Assembly (NCBI GenBank): GCA_025060015.1
Contig: JANXDB010000055.1
Span: forward strand, 1-38,663
Direction of reading: 5' to 3'
DNA: 38,663 nt
From: Caldimicrobium sp.
Lineage (GTDB): Bacteria; Desulfobacterota; Thermodesulfobacteria; Thermodesulfobacteriales; Thermodesulfobacteriaceae
The notes beneath the pieces were generated by a model. It worked only from the letters and a program-made list of their open reading frames with translations. It was not told the DNA's origin and did no database searches. Positions 17,401-24,033 of the stretch are shown one piece after another. A program made the translations under genes and the position numbers. Positions within the stretch are counted from its first letter, which is position 1. Each line of letters begins with the position of its first letter.

Positions 17401-18519
17401 ATGGCAGCAGCCAATTTAGCAACGCTCTGTGGGTTCTGGGGAAAACCTGGATGTGGAGCTATGCCGCTTAGAGGACAGAACAATGTTCAGGGTGCCTGTG
17501 ATATGGGAGGTCTACCCTATGTGCTTCCAGGATATCAAAGTTACAAGGATGACGGCGTGAGGATGAGGTTTAAGGAGGTTTGGAAAGAGGATCTACCTGT
17601 AGTAGATGGTAAGACATTGCCCACTATGTTGAGAGATGCCCTTGCTGGAAAATTTAAAGCTCTCTATGCCATGGGTTATGACGTGGCCATGAGCCACGGT
17701 AATCTAGGAGAGGTTTGGAGAGCCCTTTCTAATCTTGAATTTCTGGTAGTGCAGGACATTTTCATGCCACTCAGTGGAAAGTATGCCCATGTTGTTTTAC
17801 CTTCCGCCTGTGTTTACGAAAAGTCTGGCACTTACACAAATGGAGAGAGAAGGGTTCAATTTTTTGAAAAGGCAGTGAATCCTCCAGGAGATGCCAAGCC
17901 CGATTGGTTAATTATAACAGAGCTTGCAAGAAAGCTTGGATTTTCCTGGAATTATACCTCCTCTTCAGAGGTCGCCCTTGAGATAGGTAAGGTATGGCAG
18001 GGGTGGGGTGGAATCAATCATTCGAGACTGAAGGAGAGGGGTATCCAGTGGCCCTGTTTGGATGAAGATCATCCTGGCACTAGTATCCTCTTTACCACAG
18101 GTTTTCCCAAAGGAAAAGTTCACTTAGCCCTAGCTAAACATGTGCCACCATTAGAAGAGCCTAACGAAGCCTTTACTTTTACCTTGGTAACTGTGAGAAA
18201 TCTTGAGCATTACAACATAGGCAGCATGACCCGTAGGTCCTCTTCTCTTTTAAACCTCTATCCTGAGCCTTTAGTTGATATAAACCCCGACGATGCCGAA
18301 AGGCTTGGAATTTTAGAGGGAGCAAAGGTAAGAGTATGGAACAACCGTGGTGAGGTTTTTTATAGGGCTAGGTTAGATAAGAGAGTTCCAAAGGGTTTGG
18401 TATTTACAGATTTTCACTTTGTGGATGCTCTGACGAATCTCTTGGTAAGCCCGGGACTTGATGAATTGATGGAGACTCCAGAGTACAAGGTATCGGTTGT
18501 AAATATAGAGCCGGTTTAG
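14440..18519 (+). CDS. fdhA: Multidomain selenocysteine formate dehydrogenase fused to NuoG-type and GltD/NfnB-like modules (Sec817)
   Basis: One 1359-residue gene if the TGA at 16888-16890 is Sec; otherwise it splits in two. Order: [2Fe-2S] domain (C34, C46, C49, C62, NuoG spacing); GltD-type Fe-S N-domain from CHTPCPGG; FAD domain with GGGPAG at 197-202; second nucleotide domain near 325-350 whose glycine motif is degenerate (ILGCSYTA); ferredoxin pair CVACSKCVRSCP and CVNCGACVDVCP; then the molybdo/tungstopterin catalytic part with [4Fe-4S] ligands C690, C693, C697, C724, and CPARV-U-HAPSVAGL. The last matches the active-site context of Sec formate dehydrogenases. It interconverts formate and CO2 for the methyl branch. 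The flavin module may allow NAD(P)H or bifurcating electron input, although the altered glycine motif argues caution. It lies last in the operon, 25 bases after acsE. Confidence 0.93.
16888..16920 (+). promoter_or_regulatory. Sec codon and SECIS element of fdhA
   Basis: TGA 16888-16890 followed after 11 nt by a 7-bp stem, GGTCGCA (16902-16908) with TGCGGCC (16914-16920), capped by GGTCT. The GGUC apical loop and the loop distance closely resemble the well-characterised SECIS of Escherichia coli fdhF. This is the most convincing of the four SECIS candidates here. Confidence 0.82.
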
Positions 18520-18751
18520 ATTACACTCCCCAATTTGCCTATAATGACTGCCGTTTTATCTTTAATGAAAAGTTTATACTTGTTATAAATCAGCTAGCTT
18601 TTATGATCGTCTAAAGCCTAACGAGTACCGCCTGATCTTATCTTGACACCTAGGATCAATGAAATTTGTGGTGCTTTCTTAAGGTTTTTATTAGCAAATT
18701 TAGGGCACTAAAAAATCTTGTAACTCTTGTCACTTGAATTATATTTTTGCC
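18520..18751. other. Intergenic stretch after fdhA
   Basis: About 230 bases of AT-rich DNA between the end of the Wood-Ljungdahl cluster and the radical SAM gene. A TTGACA-like hexamer at about 18642 has no good -10 at 16-18 bp. No terminator-grade hairpin was found. A 25-codon open stretch near 18590-18645 is too short to support. Confidence 0.5.
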
Positions 18752-19669
18752 ATGGGTGTACTCTTCGGACCTGTCAAATCAAGAAGGCTCGGTTTATCTC
18801 TGGGTTTGGAGCTTGTTCCAAAAAAAATCTGCTCCATGGATTGTCTCTATTGTGAGGTTGGAAAGACCACTCTTCATACCATAAAAAGAGCTGATTATAC
18901 AGACTGGTCTACCCTGGAAAGAGCTATCTTACAGGCCAAAGACTTTAAAGGTGAGTACAATGTCCTGACGCTTACCGGTAGTGGTGAGCCCACTCTGAAT
19001 ATACATTTTGAGAGGGTTGTGGAGTTAGCTAAAAGAACTATTCAGAAACCAATTGCAGTTCTCACCAATAGCACCACAGTTGTTGATGATTCGGTAAGAG
19101 AGGCACTCTGTGAAGTAGATCTTGTTCTTGCTTCCCTTGACGCTGCAAGAAAGTCCTCCTTTAGACTAGTAAATAGACCAGTATCTGATGTTTCACTTGA
19201 GGCTATTATCCAGGGACTTAAAGAGTTAAGAATTAATATGAAGGGTGAGCTTTGGCTTGAGGTTTTGTTGGTAAAGGACATTAACGATAGCAAGGAGGAC
19301 CTATTTTGTTTAAAAGAAGCTATCGTAGAGATCAACCCCCACAGGGTACAATTAAACACCGTTGTTAGGCCTCCTGCCTATGCCCTGGCCAAACCGCTCT
19401 CTTGGGAGGAACTGGTTAAAGTGAGAGACATAATTGGCGATAAAGCCGAAATAACAACATCTCAAGTTACATATATTAACTCCGTGGGTGGTTATGAGAA
19501 CTTAGAAGAACTTTTGATTGATTACTTGACTAGAAGGCCCGCACCTTTTAGTGAGCTTCTTGAGGTTTTTAAAAATGAAAAAAAGCTTTCAAACTCCTTA
19601 GAGAAATTGGTTGATCAAGGTAAACTGAAAAGACTCTCTCATCAGGGAGAGATCTTTTATCTCTCTTAA
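18752..19669 (+). CDS. Radical SAM protein (COG0731-like) with C-terminal winged-helix-like tail
   Basis: 305-residue radical SAM enzyme. CSMDCLYC (C-x3-C-x2-C) binds the [4Fe-4S] cluster that cleaves S-adenosylmethionine. GSGEPTLN is the SAM-contacting GGE-like strand motif, and FGPVKSRRLGLSLGLELVP is the characteristic N-terminus of COG0731-type proteins. The last ~60 residues (RRPAPFSELLEVF...HQGEIFYLS) look like a small winged-helix domain. Substrate is unknown; the family is loosely annotated as wyosine-synthase-related, which should not be taken literally in bacteria. I prefer ATG 18752 over TTG 18734 because the conserved FGPV block begins right after it. Neither start has a clear ribosome-binding site. 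Confidence 0.82.
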   Translation: MGVLFGPVKSRRLGLSLGLELVPKKICSMDCLYCEVGKTTLHTIKRADYTDWSTLERAILQAKDFKGEYNVLTLTGSGEPTLNIHFERVVELAKRTIQKPIAVLTNSTTVVDDSVREALCEVDLVLASLDAARKSSFRLVNRPVSDVSLEAIIQGLKELRINMKGELWLEVLLVKDINDSKEDLFCLKEAIVEINPHRVQLNTVVRPPAYALAKPLSWEELVKVRDIIGDKAEITTSQVTYINSVGGYENLEELLIDYLTRRPAPFSELLEVFKNEKKLSNSLEKLVDQGKLKRLSHQGEIFYLS

Positions 19670-19686
19670 AATTACTTTCAACGGTT

Positions 19687-20238
19687 ATGTCCACTAATAT
19701 GGAGAAAGGTTCCTATTATAAGAAGGTTCTAGAAGCACTTCTATTCTGCTCTGGGAAGGCCTTGAAATTAAGGGAACTTTCAGGTCTAATTCCAGAGCTT
19801 TCTTCCAAAGAGATTTCACTTCTGATAGAGGAATTAAAGAGAGATTATGAGGATCGAGGGGTGAGAATCGTTGAAGTTGCTGGTGGTTTCAGGGTTGAGA
19901 CAGCACCAGAGGTAGCTGAATTTATAAGGAATTATCTAAATCCTAAGAGTTTTAGATGGACAAAGCCCCTTCTCGAAACTTTAGCCATAGTGGCCTATTA
20001 TCAGCCTATTACCAGAGCAGAGATTTCTGCCAAGAGGGGAGGAATAGAGGTTGGTCCTCTGCTTAAGATACTCCTTGAGAGAGGCTTAATAAGGGTTGTT
20101 GGTAAAAAACCAATTCCCGGAAGGCCAGCCCTCTATGGGACCACCAATTTCTTTTTAGAATACTTTGGGTTAAAATCTCTAGATGATCTTCCACCACTAA
20201 AAGAACTTGATAGATTAAAGGGTGAGGAGGTTATATGA
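19687..20238 (+). CDS. scpB: Segregation and condensation protein B
   Basis: 183-residue ScpB, the winged-helix kleisin-associated subunit of the bacterial Smc-ScpAB condensin. Recognised by EALLFCSGKALKLRELSGLI at the N-terminus and the very conserved FRWTKPLLETLAIVAYYQPITRAEI...GLIRVVGKKPIPGRPALYGTT segment. No scpA is adjacent, although the two are often neighbours. ATG 19687 or 19699 are both possible; neither has a strong Shine-Dalgarno. The stop overlaps hisH by 4 bases. Confidence 0.93.
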   Translation: MSTNMEKGSYYKKVLEALLFCSGKALKLRELSGLIPELSSKEISLLIEELKRDYEDRGVRIVEVAGGFRVETAPEVAEFIRNYLNPKSFRWTKPLLETLAIVAYYQPITRAEISAKRGGIEVGPLLKILLERGLIRVVGKKPIPGRPALYGTTNFFLEYFGLKSLDDLPPLKELDRLKGEEVI

Positions 20239-20858
20239 TTGGTATTATCGATTATCAGGCAGGTAATCTAACCAGCGTTGCCAGAGCTCTTGATTATTTA
20301 GGATTTAAGTGGATTATAAGTTCCGATCCAGAGGTACTATTTAGTTGTGAGAGAATCGTATTTCCTGGTGTAGGAGCAGCAGGTTCAGCTATGAAAAGTC
20401 TCCAGAGATTAGAATTGGATGTCTTTTTGAAAGAGAGGTTTCAAGAAGGTATTCCCCTTTTAGGTATATGTCTTGGCACCCAGATAATCCTTGAAGAAAG
20501 TATGGAAGATGAAGGAACAAAAACCTTAGGTCTTATTCCGGGTAGGGTTTATCGTTTCCCTGATCCCTTGTTATACGGTGAAGAGAGATTAAAGGTGCCC
20601 CACATGGGGTGGAATAAAGTAAGCTGGGTCAAGGATCATCCTGTAATTGCCAATCTTGATCCGGAGTTTGAATACTACTTTGTTCACAGTTATTATCCTG
20701 TGATAGAGAGCAAGCTAGTTTTAGGGATGACTTTCTATGGTATCAATTTCTCTTCAGCCCTTGCCTACAAGAATTTAATTGCCTTTCAATTTCATCCAGA
20801 AAAAAGTGGAAGACCTGGTTTAGAGATACTTAAAAATTTTGGCAAGTGGGTTCCATGA
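20235..20858 (+). CDS. hisH: Imidazole glycerol phosphate synthase glutaminase subunit
   Basis: 207-residue class I glutamine amidotransferase that feeds ammonia to HisF in histidine biosynthesis. Seen are IIDYQAGNLTSV at the N-terminus, the nucleophile elbow GICLGTQ, the PHMGWN motif and the catalytic His/Glu in FQFHPEKSG. It is an orphan here: no other his gene is in the window. Its start overlaps scpB by 4 bases (ATGA-type coupling), and it ends only 2 bases from the end of convergent infC. Confidence 0.95.
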   Translation: MIGIIDYQAGNLTSVARALDYLGFKWIISSDPEVLFSCERIVFPGVGAAGSAMKSLQRLELDVFLKERFQEGIPLLGICLGTQIILEESMEDEGTKTLGLIPGRVYRFPDPLLYGEERLKVPHMGWNKVSWVKDHPVIANLDPEFEYYFVHSYYPVIESKLVLGMTFYGINFSSALAYKNLIAFQFHPEKSGRPGLEILKNFGKWVP

Positions 20859-20860
20859 AT

Positions 20861-21385
20861 TTATTTTTTCAGTGGAGAGAGCACAGCAATCATCTGTCGT
20901 CCCTCTAATTTAGGGGGGCTTTCGACTTGAGCTTTACCCTCCACTGCCTGAAATATAGCAAGAAAAACTCTATCAGCCATCTCTGGATGGGATATCTCCC
21001 TTCCCTTGAAGATAACTCTGATTTTTACTTTGTTTTTTTCCTCTAAAAATCTCAAAATGTGTTTTATCTTAACATCAAGATCATGCTTATCTGTCTTTGG
21101 ACTGAGCTTGATTTCCTTTACCTCGATTTGCACCTGTTTTTTCTTAGCTTCTTTAGCCTTCTTGGCTTCAAGATATAGAAACTCGCCAAAGTCCATTATT
21201 CTGCAGACCGGTGGAACAGCTTGAGGTGCAATTTCGACCAGGTCAAGGCCAAATTCTTCGGCACGCCTGAGGGCCTCTGAAAGGGAGACAATTCCTATTT
21301 GTTTGCCATCTGGACCAATGAGCCTTACCTCTTTGGCTCTGATCTTTTCATTTACCCTATACTTGTGTTTCAATTCCTGTTGCAT
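20861..21385 (-). CDS. infC: Translation initiation factor IF-3
   Basis: 174-residue IF-3: the N-domain begins YRVNEKIRAKEVRLIGPDGKQIGIV, a charged helical linker (LEAKKAKEAKKKQ) follows, and the C-domain holds KEIKLSPKTDKHDLDVKIKHILRFLEE and VIFKGREISHPEMA. ATG at 21385 with AGAGGAGGT upstream, so no rare ATT-type start is used. It follows thrS by 59 bases, the common thrS-infC order. rpmI and rplT, which normally come next, are missing; instead the gene ends against convergent hisH. Confidence 0.97.
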   Translation of the reverse strand: MQQELKHKYRVNEKIRAKEVRLIGPDGKQIGIVSLSEALRRAEEFGLDLVEIAPQAVPPVCRIMDFGEFLYLEAKKAKEAKKKQVQIEVKEIKLSPKTDKHDLDVKIKHILRFLEEKNKVKIRVIFKGREISHPEMADRVFLAIFQAVEGKAQVESPPKLEGRQMIAVLSPLKK

Positions 21386-21444
21386 ATATACCTCCTCTAT
21401 AAATTTTGATCACCCCCTTTGTAGGTAAAAGGTACTTCTTTTCA

Positions 21445-23373
21445 TCAGTGAAGTGAAAGGGGAGATAGTTCTGACTTTAGGAGCTGAAGTAAATCTGAGA
21501 GTTTGAGATTTTGTAAGAGCTCACCATTTCTTTTTCTCACGCTGATTGTCTGGGCCTGTTCCTCTTTATCACCCAGAATAATCATGTAAGGAATTTTCTC
21601 TAATTGGGCGGATCTGATTTTATAGCTTATCTTTTCACCTTTAAAATCTTTGTCCACTCTAAATCCTGCAGATTTCAGTTCCTGGAAAATCTTCTCTCCA
21701 TAGGAAACGTTTCTATCGGTAATGGTTAGAACTCTTACTTGAATAGGTGCAAGCCAGAAGGGGAAGGCCCCTGCGTAGTGTTCGATCAAAACCCCAAAAA
21801 ATCTCTCCAAAGAGCCAAGGAGAGCCCTATGAATCATGATTGGTCTGCTGAATTTGTTTTCTTCATTAACATATACCAAATCAAACCTCTCTGGTAAATT
21901 AAAATCTACCTGAATAGTGGAACATTGCCAAAATCTTCCCAGAGTATCCTTTATCTTTAAATCAATCTTTGGACCGTAGAAAACTCCCTCCCCTGGATCA
22001 ATTTGATAGGCTAATTCTTTATTTTCCAGAGCTGATTTTAAAGCTCTTTCTGCTTTGTCCCAGATCTCAGGAGATCCAACGAATTTCTCAGGCCTGGTTG
22101 AGAGAAAAATCTGATACTCCTCAAACCCAAAGACTTTAAGAAAGGTTATGACTAGGTCTAAGACGCCGATCAGCTCTTCCTCTAACTGATCCTCGCGACA
22201 AAAGATGTGTGCATCATCTTGTGTGAATCCTCTGACTCTTAAAAGTCCGTGTAGCACACCGCTTCTTTCGAAGCGATAAACTGTTCCCAACTCGCAGAGT
22301 CTTATGGGCAAATCCCGGTAACTTCTTCTCTTCTGATTGTATATGAAGATGTGAAAGGGACAGTTCATTGGTTTTAACTGATAAACTCTGTTTTCCAATT
22401 CCATTGAGGGATACATATTCTCCACATAAAAATCCAAATGACCCGAGGTCTTCCAGAGATCTCTTAGGGCAATGTGAGGAGTAAATACGAGTTGATAATC
22501 TCTCTTAAGGTGTTCCTCCCTCCAAAGGTCTTCAATTTGTTTTCTAATAAGAGCGCCCTTTGGAAGCCAAAGGACCAACCCTGGGCCAATATCTTCATCA
22601 ATCAGGAAAAGCTCTAAGTCTTTGCCTAATTTTCTATGATCTCTCTTCTTGACCTCTTCTAAGTGTTCAAGATAAGCCTTAAGATCCTTTTCATCAAAGA
22701 AGGCAGTTCCATAGATTCTCCAAAGCATAGGATTTCTCTCCTCTCCTCGCCAGTAGGCACCGGCAACAGATAAAAGCTTTAAAGCTTTGACCTGCCCTGT
22801 TGTGAGGAGATGAGGCCCTCGGCACAGATCAATGAATTCTCCCTGAGTGTAGATGCTTATTTGAGAGTCATCAAATTCTCTTATTAGCTCTAACTTAAAG
22901 TTTTCATTCAACTTTGAAAAGATTGCCTCGGCGTCTTTGCGATTTAAAACTTTGCGGTCTAACGGGAGATTTTTCTTGATGATTTCTTGGATTTTCTTTT
23001 CAATCAGTGCTAGGTCATCTTCAGTGAAAGGTCTTGGATAAGAGATGTCGTAGTAGAATCCTTCTTCAATGGTAGGACCAATACCAAGTTGGGCCTCGGG
23101 AAAGAGCTCTTTTACGGCCTGGGCTAGGATGTGTGAGGCTGTGTGTCTAAGAACCTCTAAAGCTTCTTTGTCATTAGGGTAAATCGGTTCAAGGATAAGA
23201 TCTTTTGTTTCATCGGGAATAGGGGTGTGCCAATCTATAATATCTGAATTAAACTTAAAGGCTACGGGTAATCCCTTTGGCGTTTTGATTTTTTTTAGTT
23301 CTGGAATTAAGGTTTTAAGTGGCTGACCTGATGGTAGATGAAAATCACCAAACTCTTTTATATGGATTTTCAA
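21445..23373 (-). CDS. thrS: Threonyl-tRNA synthetase
   Basis: Class II synthetase that charges tRNA-Thr. I place the start at TTG 23373, giving 641 residues, the normal ThrRS size. The longer reading frame to 23493 runs through the tRNA-Val gene (its first residues are translated tRNA sequence) and cannot be the true N-terminus. A weak GGGAG lies ~14 bases upstream. Domains in order: short TGS domain; editing domain with HTASHILAQAV and YWRGEERNPMLWRIYG; catalytic core with MNCPFHIFIYNQKRRSYRDLPIR, GLLRVRGFTQDDAHIFC and RPIMIHRALLGSLERF; C-terminal anticodon domain (LTITDRNVSYGEKIFQEL). It is probably co-transcribed behind tRNA-Val and before infC. Confidence 0.95.
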   Translation of the reverse strand: MKIHIKEFGDFHLPSGQPLKTLIPELKKIKTPKGLPVAFKFNSDIIDWHTPIPDETKDLILEPIYPNDKEALEVLRHTASHILAQAVKELFPEAQLGIGPTIEEGFYYDISYPRPFTEDDLALIEKKIQEIIKKNLPLDRKVLNRKDAEAIFSKLNENFKLELIREFDDSQISIYTQGEFIDLCRGPHLLTTGQVKALKLLSVAGAYWRGEERNPMLWRIYGTAFFDEKDLKAYLEHLEEVKKRDHRKLGKDLELFLIDEDIGPGLVLWLPKGALIRKQIEDLWREEHLKRDYQLVFTPHIALRDLWKTSGHLDFYVENMYPSMELENRVYQLKPMNCPFHIFIYNQKRRSYRDLPIRLCELGTVYRFERSGVLHGLLRVRGFTQDDAHIFCREDQLEEELIGVLDLVITFLKVFGFEEYQIFLSTRPEKFVGSPEIWDKAERALKSALENKELAYQIDPGEGVFYGPKIDLKIKDTLGRFWQCSTIQVDFNLPERFDLVYVNEENKFSRPIMIHRALLGSLERFFGVLIEHYAGAFPFWLAPIQVRVLTITDRNVSYGEKIFQELKSAGFRVDKDFKGEKISYKIRSAQLEKIPYMIILGDKEEQAQTISVRKRNGELLQNLKLSDLLQLLKSELSPLSLH

Positions 23374-23412
23374 TTTCTCTATAAGCTCTCCCTTTGAAAG
23401 ATGATTTAATGG

Positions 23413-23484
23413 TAGGCGCGGGCGGGATCGAACCGCCGACCTCTTGCGCGTCAAGCAAGCGCTCTCCCACTGAGCTACGCGCCT
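23413..23484 (-). tRNA. tRNA-Val (GAC)
   Basis: A full cloverleaf on the minus strand: 7-bp acceptor AGGCGCG/CGCGCCT, D arm GCTC/GAGC, anticodon stem CTTGC/GCAAG with loop TTGACGC (anticodon GAC), T arm GGCGG-TTCGATC-CCGCC, discriminator A. CCA is not encoded. The coding start of thrS lies ~40 bases downstream, so it likely serves as the processed 5' end of the thrS transcript. Confidence 0.96.
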
Positions 23485-23506
23485 ACTTTTCAAGAAAAGT
23501 AAAAAT

Positions 23507-23534
23507 AAAATAGCCCAAAAAGTCTCTTTGTCAA
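23507..23534 (-). promoter_or_regulatory. Sigma70-type promoter for tRNA-Val/thrS
   Basis: Minus-strand -35 TTGACA (complement of 23529-23534), 16-bp spacer, -10 TATTTT (complement of 23507-23512), about 22 bases before the tRNA. The context CCTCTTGACAAA also appears at the lipoprotein promoter (26483-26488 region). Confidence 0.65.
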
Positions 23535-23592
23535 GAGGTTGTATGAGTCCACAAGCCCAAAACTTACTCCATAAGTCCCTCCCACTCCTGCT

Positions 23593-23733
23593 CTATGTTA
23601 GTTCCACAGATACCAGAGAAGCTTCAACTGTGGCTTTTGTGCCAAAGGAGTGGTGAAATTCGATGACCTGTAGTCTAAAGGCAACCTCTTTTCTTTGGGA
23701 TGCCTCTTTGATGGCTTCAAGTCTTGGCAGCAT
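23593..23733 (-). pseudogene. Possible transposase N-terminal relic
   Basis: A 46-codon minus-strand frame (M-L-P-R-L-E-A-I-K-E-A-S-Q-R-K-E-V-A-F-R and on to ...HSFGTKATVEAS) that resembles the helix-turn-helix leader of IS481/integrase-core-type transposases, where ATxxAFGxSxxTxYRW usually follows. It ends in a stop just where the recognition helix should come, and nothing like an integrase core follows. No inverted repeats were spotted. Resemblance is from memory of the family; low to moderate confidence. Confidence 0.35.
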
Positions 23734-23925
23734 TTTAATGCTTTGATTGGATAAAGGATTAGTGAGAAGCTAAAAAGACCTTGAACTTATGCATTTTTTT
23801 ATCCCACATCCCAAAGTGAACTTTGTATATGCTAGATAGAGATCAGTACTTTGAAAGACAATATCTAAGGGCGTATTATTAGATCTTTCTCTTGTAAAGA
23901 GGAAAAAAGAAATTAAAATTAAATC

Positions 23926-23931
23926 TATAAT
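23926..23931 (+). promoter_or_regulatory. -10 element for tRNA-Leu
   Basis: Perfect TATAAT ending 7 bases before the tRNA 5' end, so transcription would begin at or next to the mature tRNA terminus. No convincing -35 was seen at 16-18 bp (the DNA there is A-rich). Confidence 0.45.
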
Positions 23932-23938
23932 AGATCTA

Positions 23939-24022
23939 GCCGGGGTGGCGGAATAGGCAGACGCGCTGGATTCAGGATCCAGTGGGAGCAATCCCGTGCG
24001 GGTTCAACTCCCGCTCCCGGCA
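23939..24022 (+). tRNA. tRNA-Leu (CAG)
   Basis: Class II tRNA: acceptor GCCGGGG with TCCCGGC, D arm, anticodon stem CTGGA/TCCAG with loop TTCAGGA (anticodon CAG), a long variable arm (GGGAGCAATCCC), T arm GCGGG-TTCAACT-CCCGC, discriminator A. CCA is not encoded. The long variable arm raised the question of tRNA-Sec, but the anticodon is CAG, not TCA. Confidence 0.97.
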
Positions 24023-24033
24023 TTTAAAACGTC

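Larger units (their letters stand above)
23485..23938. other. Gene-poor gap between divergent tRNA genes
   Basis: About 450 bases between minus-strand tRNA-Val and plus-strand tRNA-Leu. It contains the tRNA-Val promoter at its left end, the short transposase-like fragment at 23593-23733, and a -10-like TATAAT at its right end. The minus-strand frame reaching into the tRNA-Leu (23770-23991) is not a gene. No other coding, CRISPR or structured RNA signal was recognised. Confidence 0.6.

Noticed and set aside
18590-18645. Short 25-codon open stretch after fdhA
   Set aside because: Too short, no start codon with ribosome-binding site and no recognised similarity.
23374-23493. N-terminal extension of thrS to 23493
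   Set aside because: The extension is translation through the tRNA-Val gene; the ThrRS TGS domain begins at the TTG at 23373.
23939-24022. tRNA-Leu considered as selenocysteine tRNA (selC) because of the long variable arm
   Set aside because: The anticodon is CAG and the acceptor stem is 7 bp, as for tRNA-Leu; selC would have TCA and an 8-bp acceptor.
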